Assembly: GCF_014145325.1 (NCBI RefSeq)
Contig: NZ_JACHTF010000007.1
Location: forward strand, 119,507-183,506
Origin: Marilutibacter spongiae
Lineage (GTDB): Bacteria > Pseudomonadota > Gammaproteobacteria > Xanthomonadales > Xanthomonadaceae
Direction: 5' to 3'
DNA: 64,000 nucleotides
Shown here: positions 53,834-62,600 of the stretch, piece after piece
Layout of the letters: each line of letters starts with the position of its first letter
How positions within the stretch are numbered: position 1 is the first letter of the stretch
Made by a program: the position numbers and the translations under genes
Notes under the pieces: model-generated
Seen by the model: the letters and a program-made list of their open reading frames with translations, nothing else
Told to the model about the DNA's origin: nothing
Databases searched by the model: none

Positions 53834-55948
53834 TCACATCGGCGGCATCGCGCCATTGAGGCCTTCGCCGATGCCACCGGTCAGCGACTCGAGCGCGTCG
53901 CGCGCGAACGCGGGCATCTCGATCGGCTTGCTGGTGATCACGGGCGACTCGACCGGCTGCGCGAACTGCTCGACGTGGTCGTCGTTGACGCCGCCGACCG
54001 CCAGCCACTGCTCGCAGGCCTGCACCAGGTCCCAGTCGTTGGGCTCCACCGTGGGCCGGTCGCTGCCGCGCAACTGCCGGTTGGTCAACGCGTTCATGTC
54101 GATCACCTCGCCGAAACGGCCGCCCAGGCGCTGGTGGTGGTTGGCCAGCCAGCGGATGATCACCGCGCCGGCGTGGGCCTGGGTGCGGTAACGATGCGTG
54201 TTGCGCGCGCCGCCGAGATAGTTGGCGTTGACCTGGTCGACGACCTGCCAGATGTCGCGCGCGCCGAACGCGGTGCGGATCTCCGGGTCGTTGAGCTTCT
54301 CCAGGTACTCGCGGATCATCGACTGCAGCTCGGTCGCCGCGAAGTAGGCGATGCCGTAGCCGTGCAACGACAGGTTGGCCGCGAGGTCGCGCCCGGCCTT
54401 GCGGACCTGTTCCTGCGAGACCGCGACCGGGATGTTGCTGCGCAGCAGCCGGTCGACCGTGAGCTGGCGCGAGAACGAGGAGACCGCCGACAGGAAGCGC
54501 AGCCACAGGTCGTTGAACTCGCGGTTGGGCTGGTTGGCGTTGGGGTCGCCGCCGGGCGCGCCGAACATGCGCATGTACAGGTCGCGCCGCTCACCCTCGG
54601 TGATCCGGTCGACGGCCCGCTTGTAGTAGTTGAACAGGTAGTCGCCGGCCTTGCCCCGTCCCAGCGGCAACAGGCCGGCGCGGAACAGTTCGACGATGCG
54701 TTCGACGACCTGCGGCAGGTGCATCTCCTCGAGCATCCAGGAGAAATAGATCGCCTGCACCGCATGCAGGTTCTCGCGGACGATCTCGACATCGGTGCTT
54801 TCGTCCAGGTCGGGCAGCTCGATCGAGGTCGAGGACGGCGGCGCCCCCGATACCACGCCGGTGTCCATGTCGTAGGCGTTCTGGATGCGGCTGGCCAGCC
54901 AGGCGTCGTTGGCGCTGACCTTCTCGTTGGCCAGGCGCCTGACCGCAGCCGCGACGTTGCGGCTGCTCAGCGCGCAGATGGTCTCGCCGGGGGCCGGCTC
55001 GAAGCCGGCCTGAGTGGCGCGGATGCTCGCCGCGATCGCCGCGTCGCTGGCTTCCTGCCGGGCGTCCCTGGCGACCTCTGCGGCGGCCTTCGCCTCAGCG
55101 GCTGCCATCTTGGCCTGCGCGGAGGCGGCCTCCGCGGCCTTGGTCGCGAGCGTCAACGCGCGCTTGGCGGCGGTGACCGCCCTGGCATCGCGCGGGCGCG
55201 CCGCCTCGAGCGCTTCGAGCTCGGTCTGCCGCTCCTTGCGGGTCCGGTCGAGCGCCTTCGCCGACTCGGCGGCGGACTGCGCCGCGCGCTCGGCCTCGCC
55301 GGCACGCGCCACGGCGCCCTGGGCGGCAGTGATCGCCGCACGCTTGGCTATCGCATGGTCGAGCACTTCGTTGCGGCTTTGGGGATCGCCGCCGGGCTCG
55401 ACGCAGCCGACGATGCCCGGATCGGCCAGGCCGGCGTCGATCTGGGACTTCAGGCTCACCTCGTAGCGCTGCCCCAGGTGGGCATACACGGCATCAAACA
55501 GCGCCCGGTGGCGACGGTACTCGCCCTGCGCCCGGCTGATCCGTTCGACGAAGTCGGGGCGGTCCGAATCGGTGTAGCCCTCGACCTGCAACAGGCCGCA
55601 GATGGATGCGATCTCACGTTCGTTCGCCTCCAGCGGATCGAGCAGGTTGCCCAGCATGCGCTGGCTGCCCATCAGGCCGTACTCATGGACGAACGCGTTC
55701 TGGCGGCGCAGTTCGCTCCAGTCCTTCTGCTGGTGGGTGGCGGCCACCAGCCGGTAGAACGGATCGATCACCGCGTCGCTGGCGAGCTGGCGGCGGATGC
55801 GCGCCAGTTCGTCCAGTTGCTTGCTGTTGAGTCCGCCGCTGGTGTCGGCGGTCTTCTCGAGGGTCTCGAGGAATTGCTGGCGGGCACGCAGCTCCTGGCG
55901 CTTCTTCAGCTCGCGCTCGCCCAGGTCGACCAGCAGGATACGTTTCAT
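53834..55948 (-). CDS. Cluster gene F, large coiled-coil protein of unknown function
   Basis: The 704-residue protein has a charged N-terminus (MKRILLVDLGERELKKRQEL) and a central Ala/Lys/Glu-rich segment (about 205-310) that should be a long coiled coil. Two helical regions containing YKRAVDRITEGERRDLYMRM and DIWQVVDQVNANYLGGA follow. No signal or membrane segment is seen. Its ATG overlaps the stop of the 40-residue gene (ATGA). It is the largest non-peptidase of the cluster and may be a scaffold; that is inference. Confidence 0.75.
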   Translation of the reverse strand: MKRILLVDLGERELKKRQELRARQQFLETLEKTADTSGGLNSKQLDELARIRRQLASDAVIDPFYRLVAATHQQKDWSELRRQNAFVHEYGLMGSQRMLGNLLDPLEANEREIASICGLLQVEGYTDSDRPDFVERISRAQGEYRRHRALFDAVYAHLGQRYEVSLKSQIDAGLADPGIVGCVEPGGDPQSRNEVLDHAIAKRAAITAAQGAVARAGEAERAAQSAAESAKALDRTRKERQTELEALEAARPRDARAVTAAKRALTLATKAAEAASAQAKMAAAEAKAAAEVARDARQEASDAAIAASIRATQAGFEPAPGETICALSSRNVAAAVRRLANEKVSANDAWLASRIQNAYDMDTGVVSGAPPSSTSIELPDLDESTDVEIVRENLHAVQAIYFSWMLEEMHLPQVVERIVELFRAGLLPLGRGKAGDYLFNYYKRAVDRITEGERRDLYMRMFGAPGGDPNANQPNREFNDLWLRFLSAVSSFSRQLTVDRLLRSNIPVAVSQEQVRKAGRDLAANLSLHGYGIAYFAATELQSMIREYLEKLNDPEIRTAFGARDIWQVVDQVNANYLGGARNTHRYRTQAHAGAVIIRWLANHHQRLGGRFGEVIDMNALTNRQLRGSDRPTVEPNDWDLVQACEQWLAVGGVNDDHVEQFAQPVESPVITSKPIEMPAFARDALESLTGGIGEGLNGAMPPM

Positions 55949-56067
55949 GACTGTTCTCTCTCATCGGGAACGGAGTGGTGGAAGCCGGCATGCCGCTCGG
56001 CGCCGGTAACGGGTGCCACGGGGCCCACTGGCTTGCGGGACTGGCTGGAACTTCGATGGCTCGCCAT
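55945..56067 (-). CDS. Forty-residue cluster protein
   Basis: The short frame from ATG 56067 has a strong ribosome site (GAGGAG, 6 nt before the ATG) and overlaps the start of gene F by ATGA. The peptide is polar, with a Ser/Arg N-terminus (MASHRSSSQSRKPVG), a VAPV core and HAGFHHSVPDEREQS at the end. It has no Cys and no membrane segment. It could be a small structural subunit, a protease substrate or propeptide, or a coupling ORF for gene F. Confidence 0.6.
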   Translation of the reverse strand: MASHRSSSQSRKPVGPVAPVTGAERHAGFHHSVPDEREQS

Positions 56068-56129
56068 GGGGGTCTCCTCGGCAGCATTGCGGTGGTGCGT
56101 TCGCGACCCGGGGTCGCGTGGGGCGGTCC

Positions 56130-57578
56130 TCAGGCCGGCATGGCCGGGGAGCCGCGTGGGAATGGGGAGAGGGCCGCCTGGTGCGGATCGGGCGCGTCGT
56201 CCGATTCCAGCGCAATGTCGCGGTCGATCCGGCGGTCGAGCAGGCGCAGCGCCGCCAGCGCGTCGAGGACGCCCTTCCCGCAGCCACCCACGCCGGCGCG
56301 CCCGAACGGTCGCGCACTGCTCGCCAACAGGTCGCGGGCTTCGTGGCTGTCCAGTGGCCAGGCGCGTCGCTGCGCCCGCGATGCCAGCAGCGCACAGGCG
56401 GCTGCGACGAACGGCGCGGCGAAACTGGTGCCGGTGGCGCTCTGGTAACCCTGCAATCCGCAGGTCGGGATGGCGCGCCCGGGTGCGCAGACCGCGACGT
56501 GGTCGCCGTGCGTGCTGAACGCCGCCGGCTCCATCGCGCGGTCGACCGCGCCCACGGCGATCACGCCGTCGTGGGCCGCCGGGTAGAAGCGCTCCTCCAG
56601 GCCCGAATTGCCGCTGGCGGCGACCAGGATCACGCCGCGCGCCAGGGCATACCGGATGACTTCCTCGTGCGGCAGCGGTGCATCGGCCGACAGCGCCGAC
56701 TCGGGCGTGCCGAAGCTCATGTTGATGACTTTCACGTTGAGGTCGATCAGGCGCTTCATGCCGGCATCGATGTTGTCCAGCGCGCCGACGCCGAAGCGCT
56801 TGTTGCCCGGACCCAGCGCCGCGCCGAGCACGCGTACCGGGGTCAGGCCGCAGGCGCCCGCGCCGCCGCGGGCGATGCCGCGACCGAGCGCGGACAGGAT
56901 GCCGGCGCATCCGGTGCCGTGGCCGACCTCGTCCTGCGGCTGCTCGCCGCGGTGGCGGAAATCGCCGACGAGCGTGAGCCCGCCGACCGCGTCCGGATCG
57001 AGATCGACGCTGTCGAAGCCGGCGCGCAGCCGCGCCTTCAGCTCTTCGTGCTCCAACGCCACGCCGGTATCGGCCAGGCCGACGACGGTCGCCGCATCGC
57101 CGGGCTCGTACGCCAGCGCCTGCGGCAGGTGGATCAGCGTTTGCGGCCAGGACGGGTCAGCGAGCGACGCGCTGGCATCGACAGCGCCATCGGCGGCGAA
57201 TGGCCCGCGGCAGAGGTGGTCTGCGCCCACGCGTTCGACCACCGGCACCTCGGCCAGTGCCTGCAGCAGGGCCGGCAGGCCGGCCGGGTCGCGGATCTCG
57301 ATGCGCAACACCCGCGCCACCCCGGACAACTGTTCGACGTCGTCGAAGCGGCGCGCACCGGCCACCGGACGCTCCACCCGCCGCCGCCTGGCGCTATGCA
57401 GCCGGGTCGCGCGGAAGGCGCCGCCATGGTGGCGCAGCAGGCGGTCGATGACGCCGCCGTCGATGCATTCGGCCTTCTGCGTGCCATAGCCGAACACCGC
57501 GCGCAGGCCCGGCACGTGTTCGGGCATCTCGCCCAGGCGCAGGGTCAGCAGCAGGCGGCCGGGGACGTGGGCGTTCAT
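56130..57578 (-). CDS. Subtilisin-like serine protease (S8)
   Basis: The 482-residue protein has an N-terminal region (1-150) that may act as an inhibitor-like prodomain. The peptidase_S8 domain follows with its triad visible: Asp in VVGLADTGVALEHE, His in DEVGHGTGCAGIL, Ser in ATGTSFAAPFVAAA. ASGNSGLEERFYPAA provides the oxyanion Asn. No signal peptide is evident at MNAHVPGRLLLTLRLG, so it may be cytoplasmic or exported with the cluster. Its ATG overlaps the stop of the Trypco2-like gene. Confidence 0.9.
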   Translation of the reverse strand: MNAHVPGRLLLTLRLGEMPEHVPGLRAVFGYGTQKAECIDGGVIDRLLRHHGGAFRATRLHSARRRRVERPVAGARRFDDVEQLSGVARVLRIEIRDPAGLPALLQALAEVPVVERVGADHLCRGPFAADGAVDASASLADPSWPQTLIHLPQALAYEPGDAATVVGLADTGVALEHEELKARLRAGFDSVDLDPDAVGGLTLVGDFRHRGEQPQDEVGHGTGCAGILSALGRGIARGGAGACGLTPVRVLGAALGPGNKRFGVGALDNIDAGMKRLIDLNVKVINMSFGTPESALSADAPLPHEEVIRYALARGVILVAASGNSGLEERFYPAAHDGVIAVGAVDRAMEPAAFSTHGDHVAVCAPGRAIPTCGLQGYQSATGTSFAAPFVAAACALLASRAQRRAWPLDSHEARDLLASSARPFGRAGVGGCGKGVLDALAALRLLDRRIDRDIALESDDAPDPHQAALSPFPRGSPAMPA

Positions 57579-58348
57579 GGCGCACTCCACTGGCCGAGCT
57601 GGCCTTCGCTGAGGCGGATGCGGGCGACTTCGCCCTCGCCGAAGTCGACCTCGGCGTCGCAGCCCATCTGGGCGGCCAGCGGCGCCAGCACGATGCGGCC
57701 GTCCTCCGACTCGACCACCGGCACGGCTTCGCCGGCGGCGCGCACCAGCGGCAGGCGACCGCCGCGCAGGGTCGGCGTGCTCATGTGCACCCGGCCCGCC
57801 CGCGCGTCCGCGGTGCCGGCCTCAACGCGCGTCACTCTCGGCGCGGCGGCACCCATCAGGGCCTGCTGCAGGCGGTTGACCGGCATCCTCGACAGCCGCG
57901 CGATGACGTCGGCGCCGGCGGTCTTCTTGAGTTCGTTGAGCTGGGTGACGGTCCGCACGCCGATGCGCTCCAGGCGTCGCTGGTCGTCTTCGCTGAGGCT
58001 GTCGCCCAGCGCTTCGCGCAGGCTGAAGCGCGGGTCCTCGGCTTTGTAGTCGACAGCGTTCTCCTCGATCATCGGCCTGGTGATCGTGGTCAGCGCGAGC
58101 TTGATCGTGCTCGCCTCCGATTCGCCCGGGCCGGCGGGCCGCAGGAAGACGTCGTCGTCGATCATCTGCACGAAGGCGCGCAGGTCGAGCGAGACCTCCT
58201 TCACCGCGAACGTCAGCGGCAGCTTGCCGACGCGGGCCTTGATCGCCATCGCTGCCTGCGCCTTGTCCAGCTGTTCGGTCAGGGACTGGATGAACAGGTC
58301 GAACGGAATGCCGCTGTCGCGCAGCAGCGGGGGCATCTGCGCGCTCAT
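57575..58348 (-). CDS. Trypco2-like protein with helix-hairpin-helix-like segment
   Basis: The 257-residue protein begins PFDLFIQSLTEQLDKAQAAM, then LPLTFAVKEVSLDLRAFVQM and TIKLALTTITRP. The helix followed by two strands resembles the trypsin-co-occurring domain Trypco2 of peptidase-centred conflict systems. A helical segment (RRLERIGVRTVTQLNEL, about 140-175) looks like a helix-hairpin-helix. The C-terminal 80 residues are strand-rich. Both ends overlap neighbouring genes, so expression is coupled. The family match is by eye only. Confidence 0.55.
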   Translation of the reverse strand: MSAQMPPLLRDSGIPFDLFIQSLTEQLDKAQAAMAIKARVGKLPLTFAVKEVSLDLRAFVQMIDDDVFLRPAGPGESEASTIKLALTTITRPMIEENAVDYKAEDPRFSLREALGDSLSEDDQRRLERIGVRTVTQLNELKKTAGADVIARLSRMPVNRLQQALMGAAAPRVTRVEAGTADARAGRVHMSTPTLRGGRLPLVRAAGEAVPVVESEDGRIVLAPLAAQMGCDAEVDFGEGEVARIRLSEGQLGQWSAP

Positions 58349-58620
58349 GGCCGCCCTCCCCCGTCCACCCGGACGCCCTCGCCCGACGCATCCGCCTGTT
58401 GCCAGGCCAGGCACAGGCGCGACGGGGAGGCCGTCCAGTCGTCGCTACCGAGGCGGCGGGGCACGTCGGCGAGCAGCACGCAACCGCCATCGCGCAGCAC
58501 CGGACGCAGCTCCAGCGGCAGCGTCATCTCGACCCCCGACAGCTGCACGCCGCCGCGCGCCTCGACGGCGAGCAGCCCCTCGTGGAGTTCCTCCAGCAGC
58601 CGGGACAGTTCACGCAGCAT
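58345..58620 (-). CDS. Small companion of the Trypco2-like protein
   Basis: The 91-residue protein has an N-terminal helix (MLRELSRLLEELHEGLLAVEA) followed by strands (VEMTLPLELRPVLRDGGCVLLADVP). This is the same helix-then-strands order as the start of the adjacent Trypco2-like protein. It shares one base with the stop of paralogue J and overlaps the next start (ATGA). It may be a diverged, stand-alone version of that domain. No other motif is visible. Confidence 0.6.
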   Translation of the reverse strand: MLRELSRLLEELHEGLLAVEARGGVQLSGVEMTLPLELRPVLRDGGCVLLADVPRRLGSDDWTASPSRLCLAWQQADASGEGVRVDGGGRP

Positions 58621-59612
58621 CACCCGGTCCCTCCGGCGGCCGGCGCGCCTTCGGGCGCGGCGGGGGCGGCGGGCGCCGTCACCTGCGGCGGCGCGGCCGG
58701 GCGCATCGCCGGCGAGTGTCGCTGCACCAGGGCCGCCTTGGCGGGCTCGACCATGCGGTCGAGCGGGAGCGTCTCGCTGACGAAGTTCAGCTTGACCTCG
58801 CCGAACAGGTCGGCGCGCACGTTGGATTCGTTCTGCGCGTTGACCGCGACCGTCGACACCATCGTCGAGCTCTGGCCCTCGTAGCTCAGGCTGCCGCGCT
58901 CGCCCCAGTTGGCCACCGCCTTCGGGTCGGTGCCGGCGGCATAACCGACCTTGGCCGCGTCCTGCGCGGCGGCGCGGAACATCACCTTGCTGGTGATGCT
59001 GCCGTCGCGCACGACGACGCGGTTCATGCCGAGCATGACCATCGTCGCCAGCAGTTGCTGCCGCTCGCCGCCGACCTTCAGGCGCACCTGGGGCACGATG
59101 CGTTCTTCCAGCAGCTCGGCGCTCAGGACCTCGCCCTCGATGCCGAAGTCGGCGAGCCACGCCGGTTCCAGGTCGTCGCTGCGCGGGACCAGTCGCGGTT
59201 CCAACCGTTCGCCGCCGTCGGGCAACAGCAGTTGCACGTCGCCGGGATAGCGGGTGGCCAGCCAGTCGCGCGCCTGGTTGGGGGTGACGTTCTCCTCGGT
59301 GAACTGCTCCAGCGTCTTCGCCACCGAGGTGACGAGGCTGGAGTAGCTCTCCATCTGCCGGATCGAGGCATCGACGATGGCGTCGAAGGTGCCATGGACG
59401 AGCTGCGCGACGAAGCCGGGGAAATCGATCTCGTTGACCATGGCACCGGCGCGGCGGGCGATCGTTTCGGTCGCTTGCGGCCGTGGCGCGGCCGGCGTGT
59501 TCGCCGCGGGCGCGGCGGCCGCCGGCGTGGCCGGGCCGGCCAATGCGCGCGCCGTCGCCACGCCCGGACGGGGCGGGAAGATGCGGTTGCCGCTGCCATT
59601 GCGCTCGGTCAC
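58620..59612 (-). CDS. Cluster paralogue J: short three-block protein
   Basis: The 330-residue protein from GTG 59612 (GAGGA 8 nt before it) has block 1 DFPGFVAQLVHGTFDAIVDA with SIRQM, NQARDWLATRYPGDV, block 2 RQQLLATMVMLGMNRVVVRD, and block 3 VKLNFVSETLPLDRM. It lacks the N-terminal VRxxLE motif shared by A, C and D and has a Pro/Ala tail instead. It follows the giant peptidase gene by 10 bp, and is the first paralogue in the transcript. Confidence 0.8.
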   Translation of the reverse strand: MTERNGSGNRIFPPRPGVATARALAGPATPAAAAPAANTPAAPRPQATETIARRAGAMVNEIDFPGFVAQLVHGTFDAIVDASIRQMESYSSLVTSVAKTLEQFTEENVTPNQARDWLATRYPGDVQLLLPDGGERLEPRLVPRSDDLEPAWLADFGIEGEVLSAELLEERIVPQVRLKVGGERQQLLATMVMLGMNRVVVRDGSITSKVMFRAAAQDAAKVGYAAGTDPKAVANWGERGSLSYEGQSSTMVSTVAVNAQNESNVRADLFGEVKLNFVSETLPLDRMVEPAKAALVQRHSPAMRPAAPPQVTAPAAPAAPEGAPAAGGTG

Positions 59613-59622
59613 GTCGCGATCC

Positions 59623-62600
59623 TCAGGCCTTCGCCACCCACTGGTTATGCCGCTCGTGGCGACCATCGCCCAGCAGTCGCAATTCGATGCGGGCGAGCGG
59701 GCTGCCGGCCTCCAGGCCGACGAAGCGGTAGTCGATGCCGACTTTCAGCGCGGCCACGCCGTCGACGTCCTCGCCCGGCTCGATCCGGGCCATCACGTCG
59801 ACGCCATGGTCCAGGCCCAGGGCATCGGCCGGCGCCTGTCGCAGGCGCGCTTCGACGTCCTCCAGGCCCTCCGGCGTTTCGGAGACGATCAGGCGCGGGC
59901 CTTCGTCGCCCGCGTCCGCGCTCGCGATGGGCACGATGCGGACCTCGCCCACCGCCCCGCCAGCGGCGCGGAAGCGCAATGCCAGGGGCAAGGGCGCGGC
60001 TTCGCCTTCCAGCGCCGGCCAGTCGGCGAGGTCCACCTGCACGTCGGTCGCTTCGACCTCGCCAGCGACGGCCGGGGTCGCCGGGGCCTTCATGCCCTCC
60101 AGTTGCTCCAGCGCCCAGGTGCTGGCGCCGGCGCTGCCACGCCGCAGGGTCATGCGCGTGCCGGGTACCCGGCTGGGCTCGATCGCCTCGACGCGGTCGA
60201 CGGCCCCGGCATCGGGCGCAACGTCCTCCGACAGGGCATGAGACGCGGGCGCCGGCGCCAGGCGGATCGCCCCGCCGCGGCCCAGGGATTGCGCGGTCGC
60301 GGTCGTCGCGCCGTCCGGCAGGTAGAGCACCCGCCAGTTGCCGTAGTCAGGCTCGGCCATGTTGCCGAAGGCCGACGCGAAGTCCTCGAACGACAACCAG
60401 TCCTCGTAGCCCGCGTTGGGCGGGTTGAACGCGACCGGATCGGCGTCGAAGGCCACGCGCGTGTCCCAGGGATTGAGCACCTTGACCTCGCTGGCGGCGG
60501 CATCGTCGAGATCGCCACGGATGCCGGCGACCACGACGGCATGCGGGGCGCCGACGATCACCACCCACAGCGGTCCGTGGGCCGCGAGCCAGCGCGCCCA
60601 CTGCCGGGGCGCGTGGTACAGGCTGGTGTTGGAGGGTTGCGCGATCGCCTCGAAGCCGAAGCGCCCGCGTACCGCCTCCAGCAACTCCCACCCGTACGAG
60701 CTGGCCAACGACGCCCCAACCTGCGCCGCCAGGTCGCCCGGGGCGAAGGACGCGCGGCCACGATGGGACAGCAGCATCGCCATCGCGGCGGCCCAGCAGG
60801 CGTTCTTGTCGGGCTGCGGGACCAGCTGCACGTCGAAGTCCGACGGCGCCCCGCCCTCCTCCGCGCGCGTCGCGTCCTCCTGCTCGGCCAGGCCAAGCGT
60901 GGTGCTGCGACCCTCGATCCAGGCGATCTTGGCGTCGGTGAGGCGACAGCCGCGGTTGAGGTCGGGCGCGGCCGCGACGCTGCTGACGTGCACGCCCACC
61001 ACGTAGGCTTTCATCGCCCCGCCGCGGTCGCTCAGGTAGTACACCGGCGAGCCGCTGGCGCGCTTGAGCGTCATGATCGGATAGTCGAAGGTGCTATCGC
61101 CCGCGCCTAGCGCGGCGATGTAGCCGGCATGCAGGTGCTGCTTGTAGCCGTCGATCGCGGCGGTCAGTTCCGGCACCCGGTCCGAACGCGAGGAATAGCC
61201 GCAGACCACCACGCCCTCGGGCCGCGACTGGCGCAGCTCCTCCAGGGCGTCGAACCAGCGGCCGTTGGGCGCGGGACTGGGCACGTTGTCGATCACCGCC
61301 AGATCGAACGCGGCATTGCGGCCGCGGTAACTGGCGGGCACGCGCCACTGGCGCCGGCGCACGTTGAAGCGGCCGAAGGGTTCGGTGCCACCACCGCCCT
61401 GCCCGTTCTTGCCCGGGACCACGTCGACGCTGGCGATGCCGGCATCGTGCAGGTTGTGCCCGCAGGTCAGGATGCGGCGGTCACCGATGTAGAACCCGGT
61501 GCCGCGCCCGAGCACGCGCCCGGAGGCATCCTTCATCTCCAGCAGGCAGATCGCCGAGTGCGGGAAGATCGTGGTGTTGGGGACGCCGGCGAACCACTCC
61601 TCGCGCGCCTGGCTGAAGGCATCGGCCTGGCAGACCAGCGCACTCGAGGGATCGGCGGGGTCGTAGAACGGGGTGATGATCTCCTGCGCCGTCGCATACG
61701 CACCCTGGGACGTCGCCGCGGGCGCCTGCAGCGCCGCGACCGCCTGCCGGACGCATTCCATGTAGCGGTCCCAGTCCCAGATCGAGCTCGGGCAGTCGTG
61801 GTTGTCGGCCGGCGATATCTCGTGGTGGCCGCGGATGTGCTCGCGGTCGGGGGCGATGCCGTGCTGCCGGCACAGCCAGGCCACCAGGCCCGCCGAGGCT
61901 TCGTACTGCGCGTCGGTCGGCGGCAGGTCGCGCGGATTGGAGCGGCCGGGCTTGTTGGCGTTGTGCTCGATGCCGATGCTGCGCGAGTTGGCCTGCGATG
62001 CATGGTGCGCGGTGTCGGCGTCGTGCACCATCTGCACCACCTCGCCGTCGCGGCCGACGACGTAGTGGGCGCTGCTGCGGATCGGCTTGCCGGTGCGCTC
62101 GTTGACCCGATCGCCGTTCTGGAACCAGGCGATGGTGCCGTTGATGCTGGGCCCGCCCGCGGTGATGTGGATCACGATGCGGTCGAGCACGCGATCGCGC
62201 CGGCGACCGCGGGTGTAGTTGCGAGCGTGGGCGGCGGCGAAGCGGCTCGCCCCCGGATAGTCGGGGGCCTCGCCGGTCAGCGCGCGCGCCTCCCAGGACT
62301 GGGCGTGGGAGGTGGCATCGACCGGCTCGTCCACGGTGATGCCGATCGCATCGGGATCCCCTGCATCGCCACCGTCTGGCGAGACATGCGCGGCTTCGCC
62401 GACGTCGGCGTCGGCGTCGAGCGCGAAGCTGGTCGCGCGGCCCTCTATCCAGTCGATCTTCGAGGGGGTGATGAAGCAGCCGCGGTTGAGGCCGCGGTCG
62501 ACCGGCTCGCCGCTCACGTGCACGGCGCAGATGCGTGCCTCGAGCTGGCGCCCGGAGCCGGTCACCGTATAGACCGGCGAACCGCTCGCACCCATCAGCG

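Noticed and set aside
55945..56067. The 40-residue protein as a RiPP precursor
   Set aside because: No Cys, no leader-core boundary and no recognised maturation enzyme (cyclodehydratase, lanthionine synthetase, radical SAM) lies in the cluster; kept only as a small gene.
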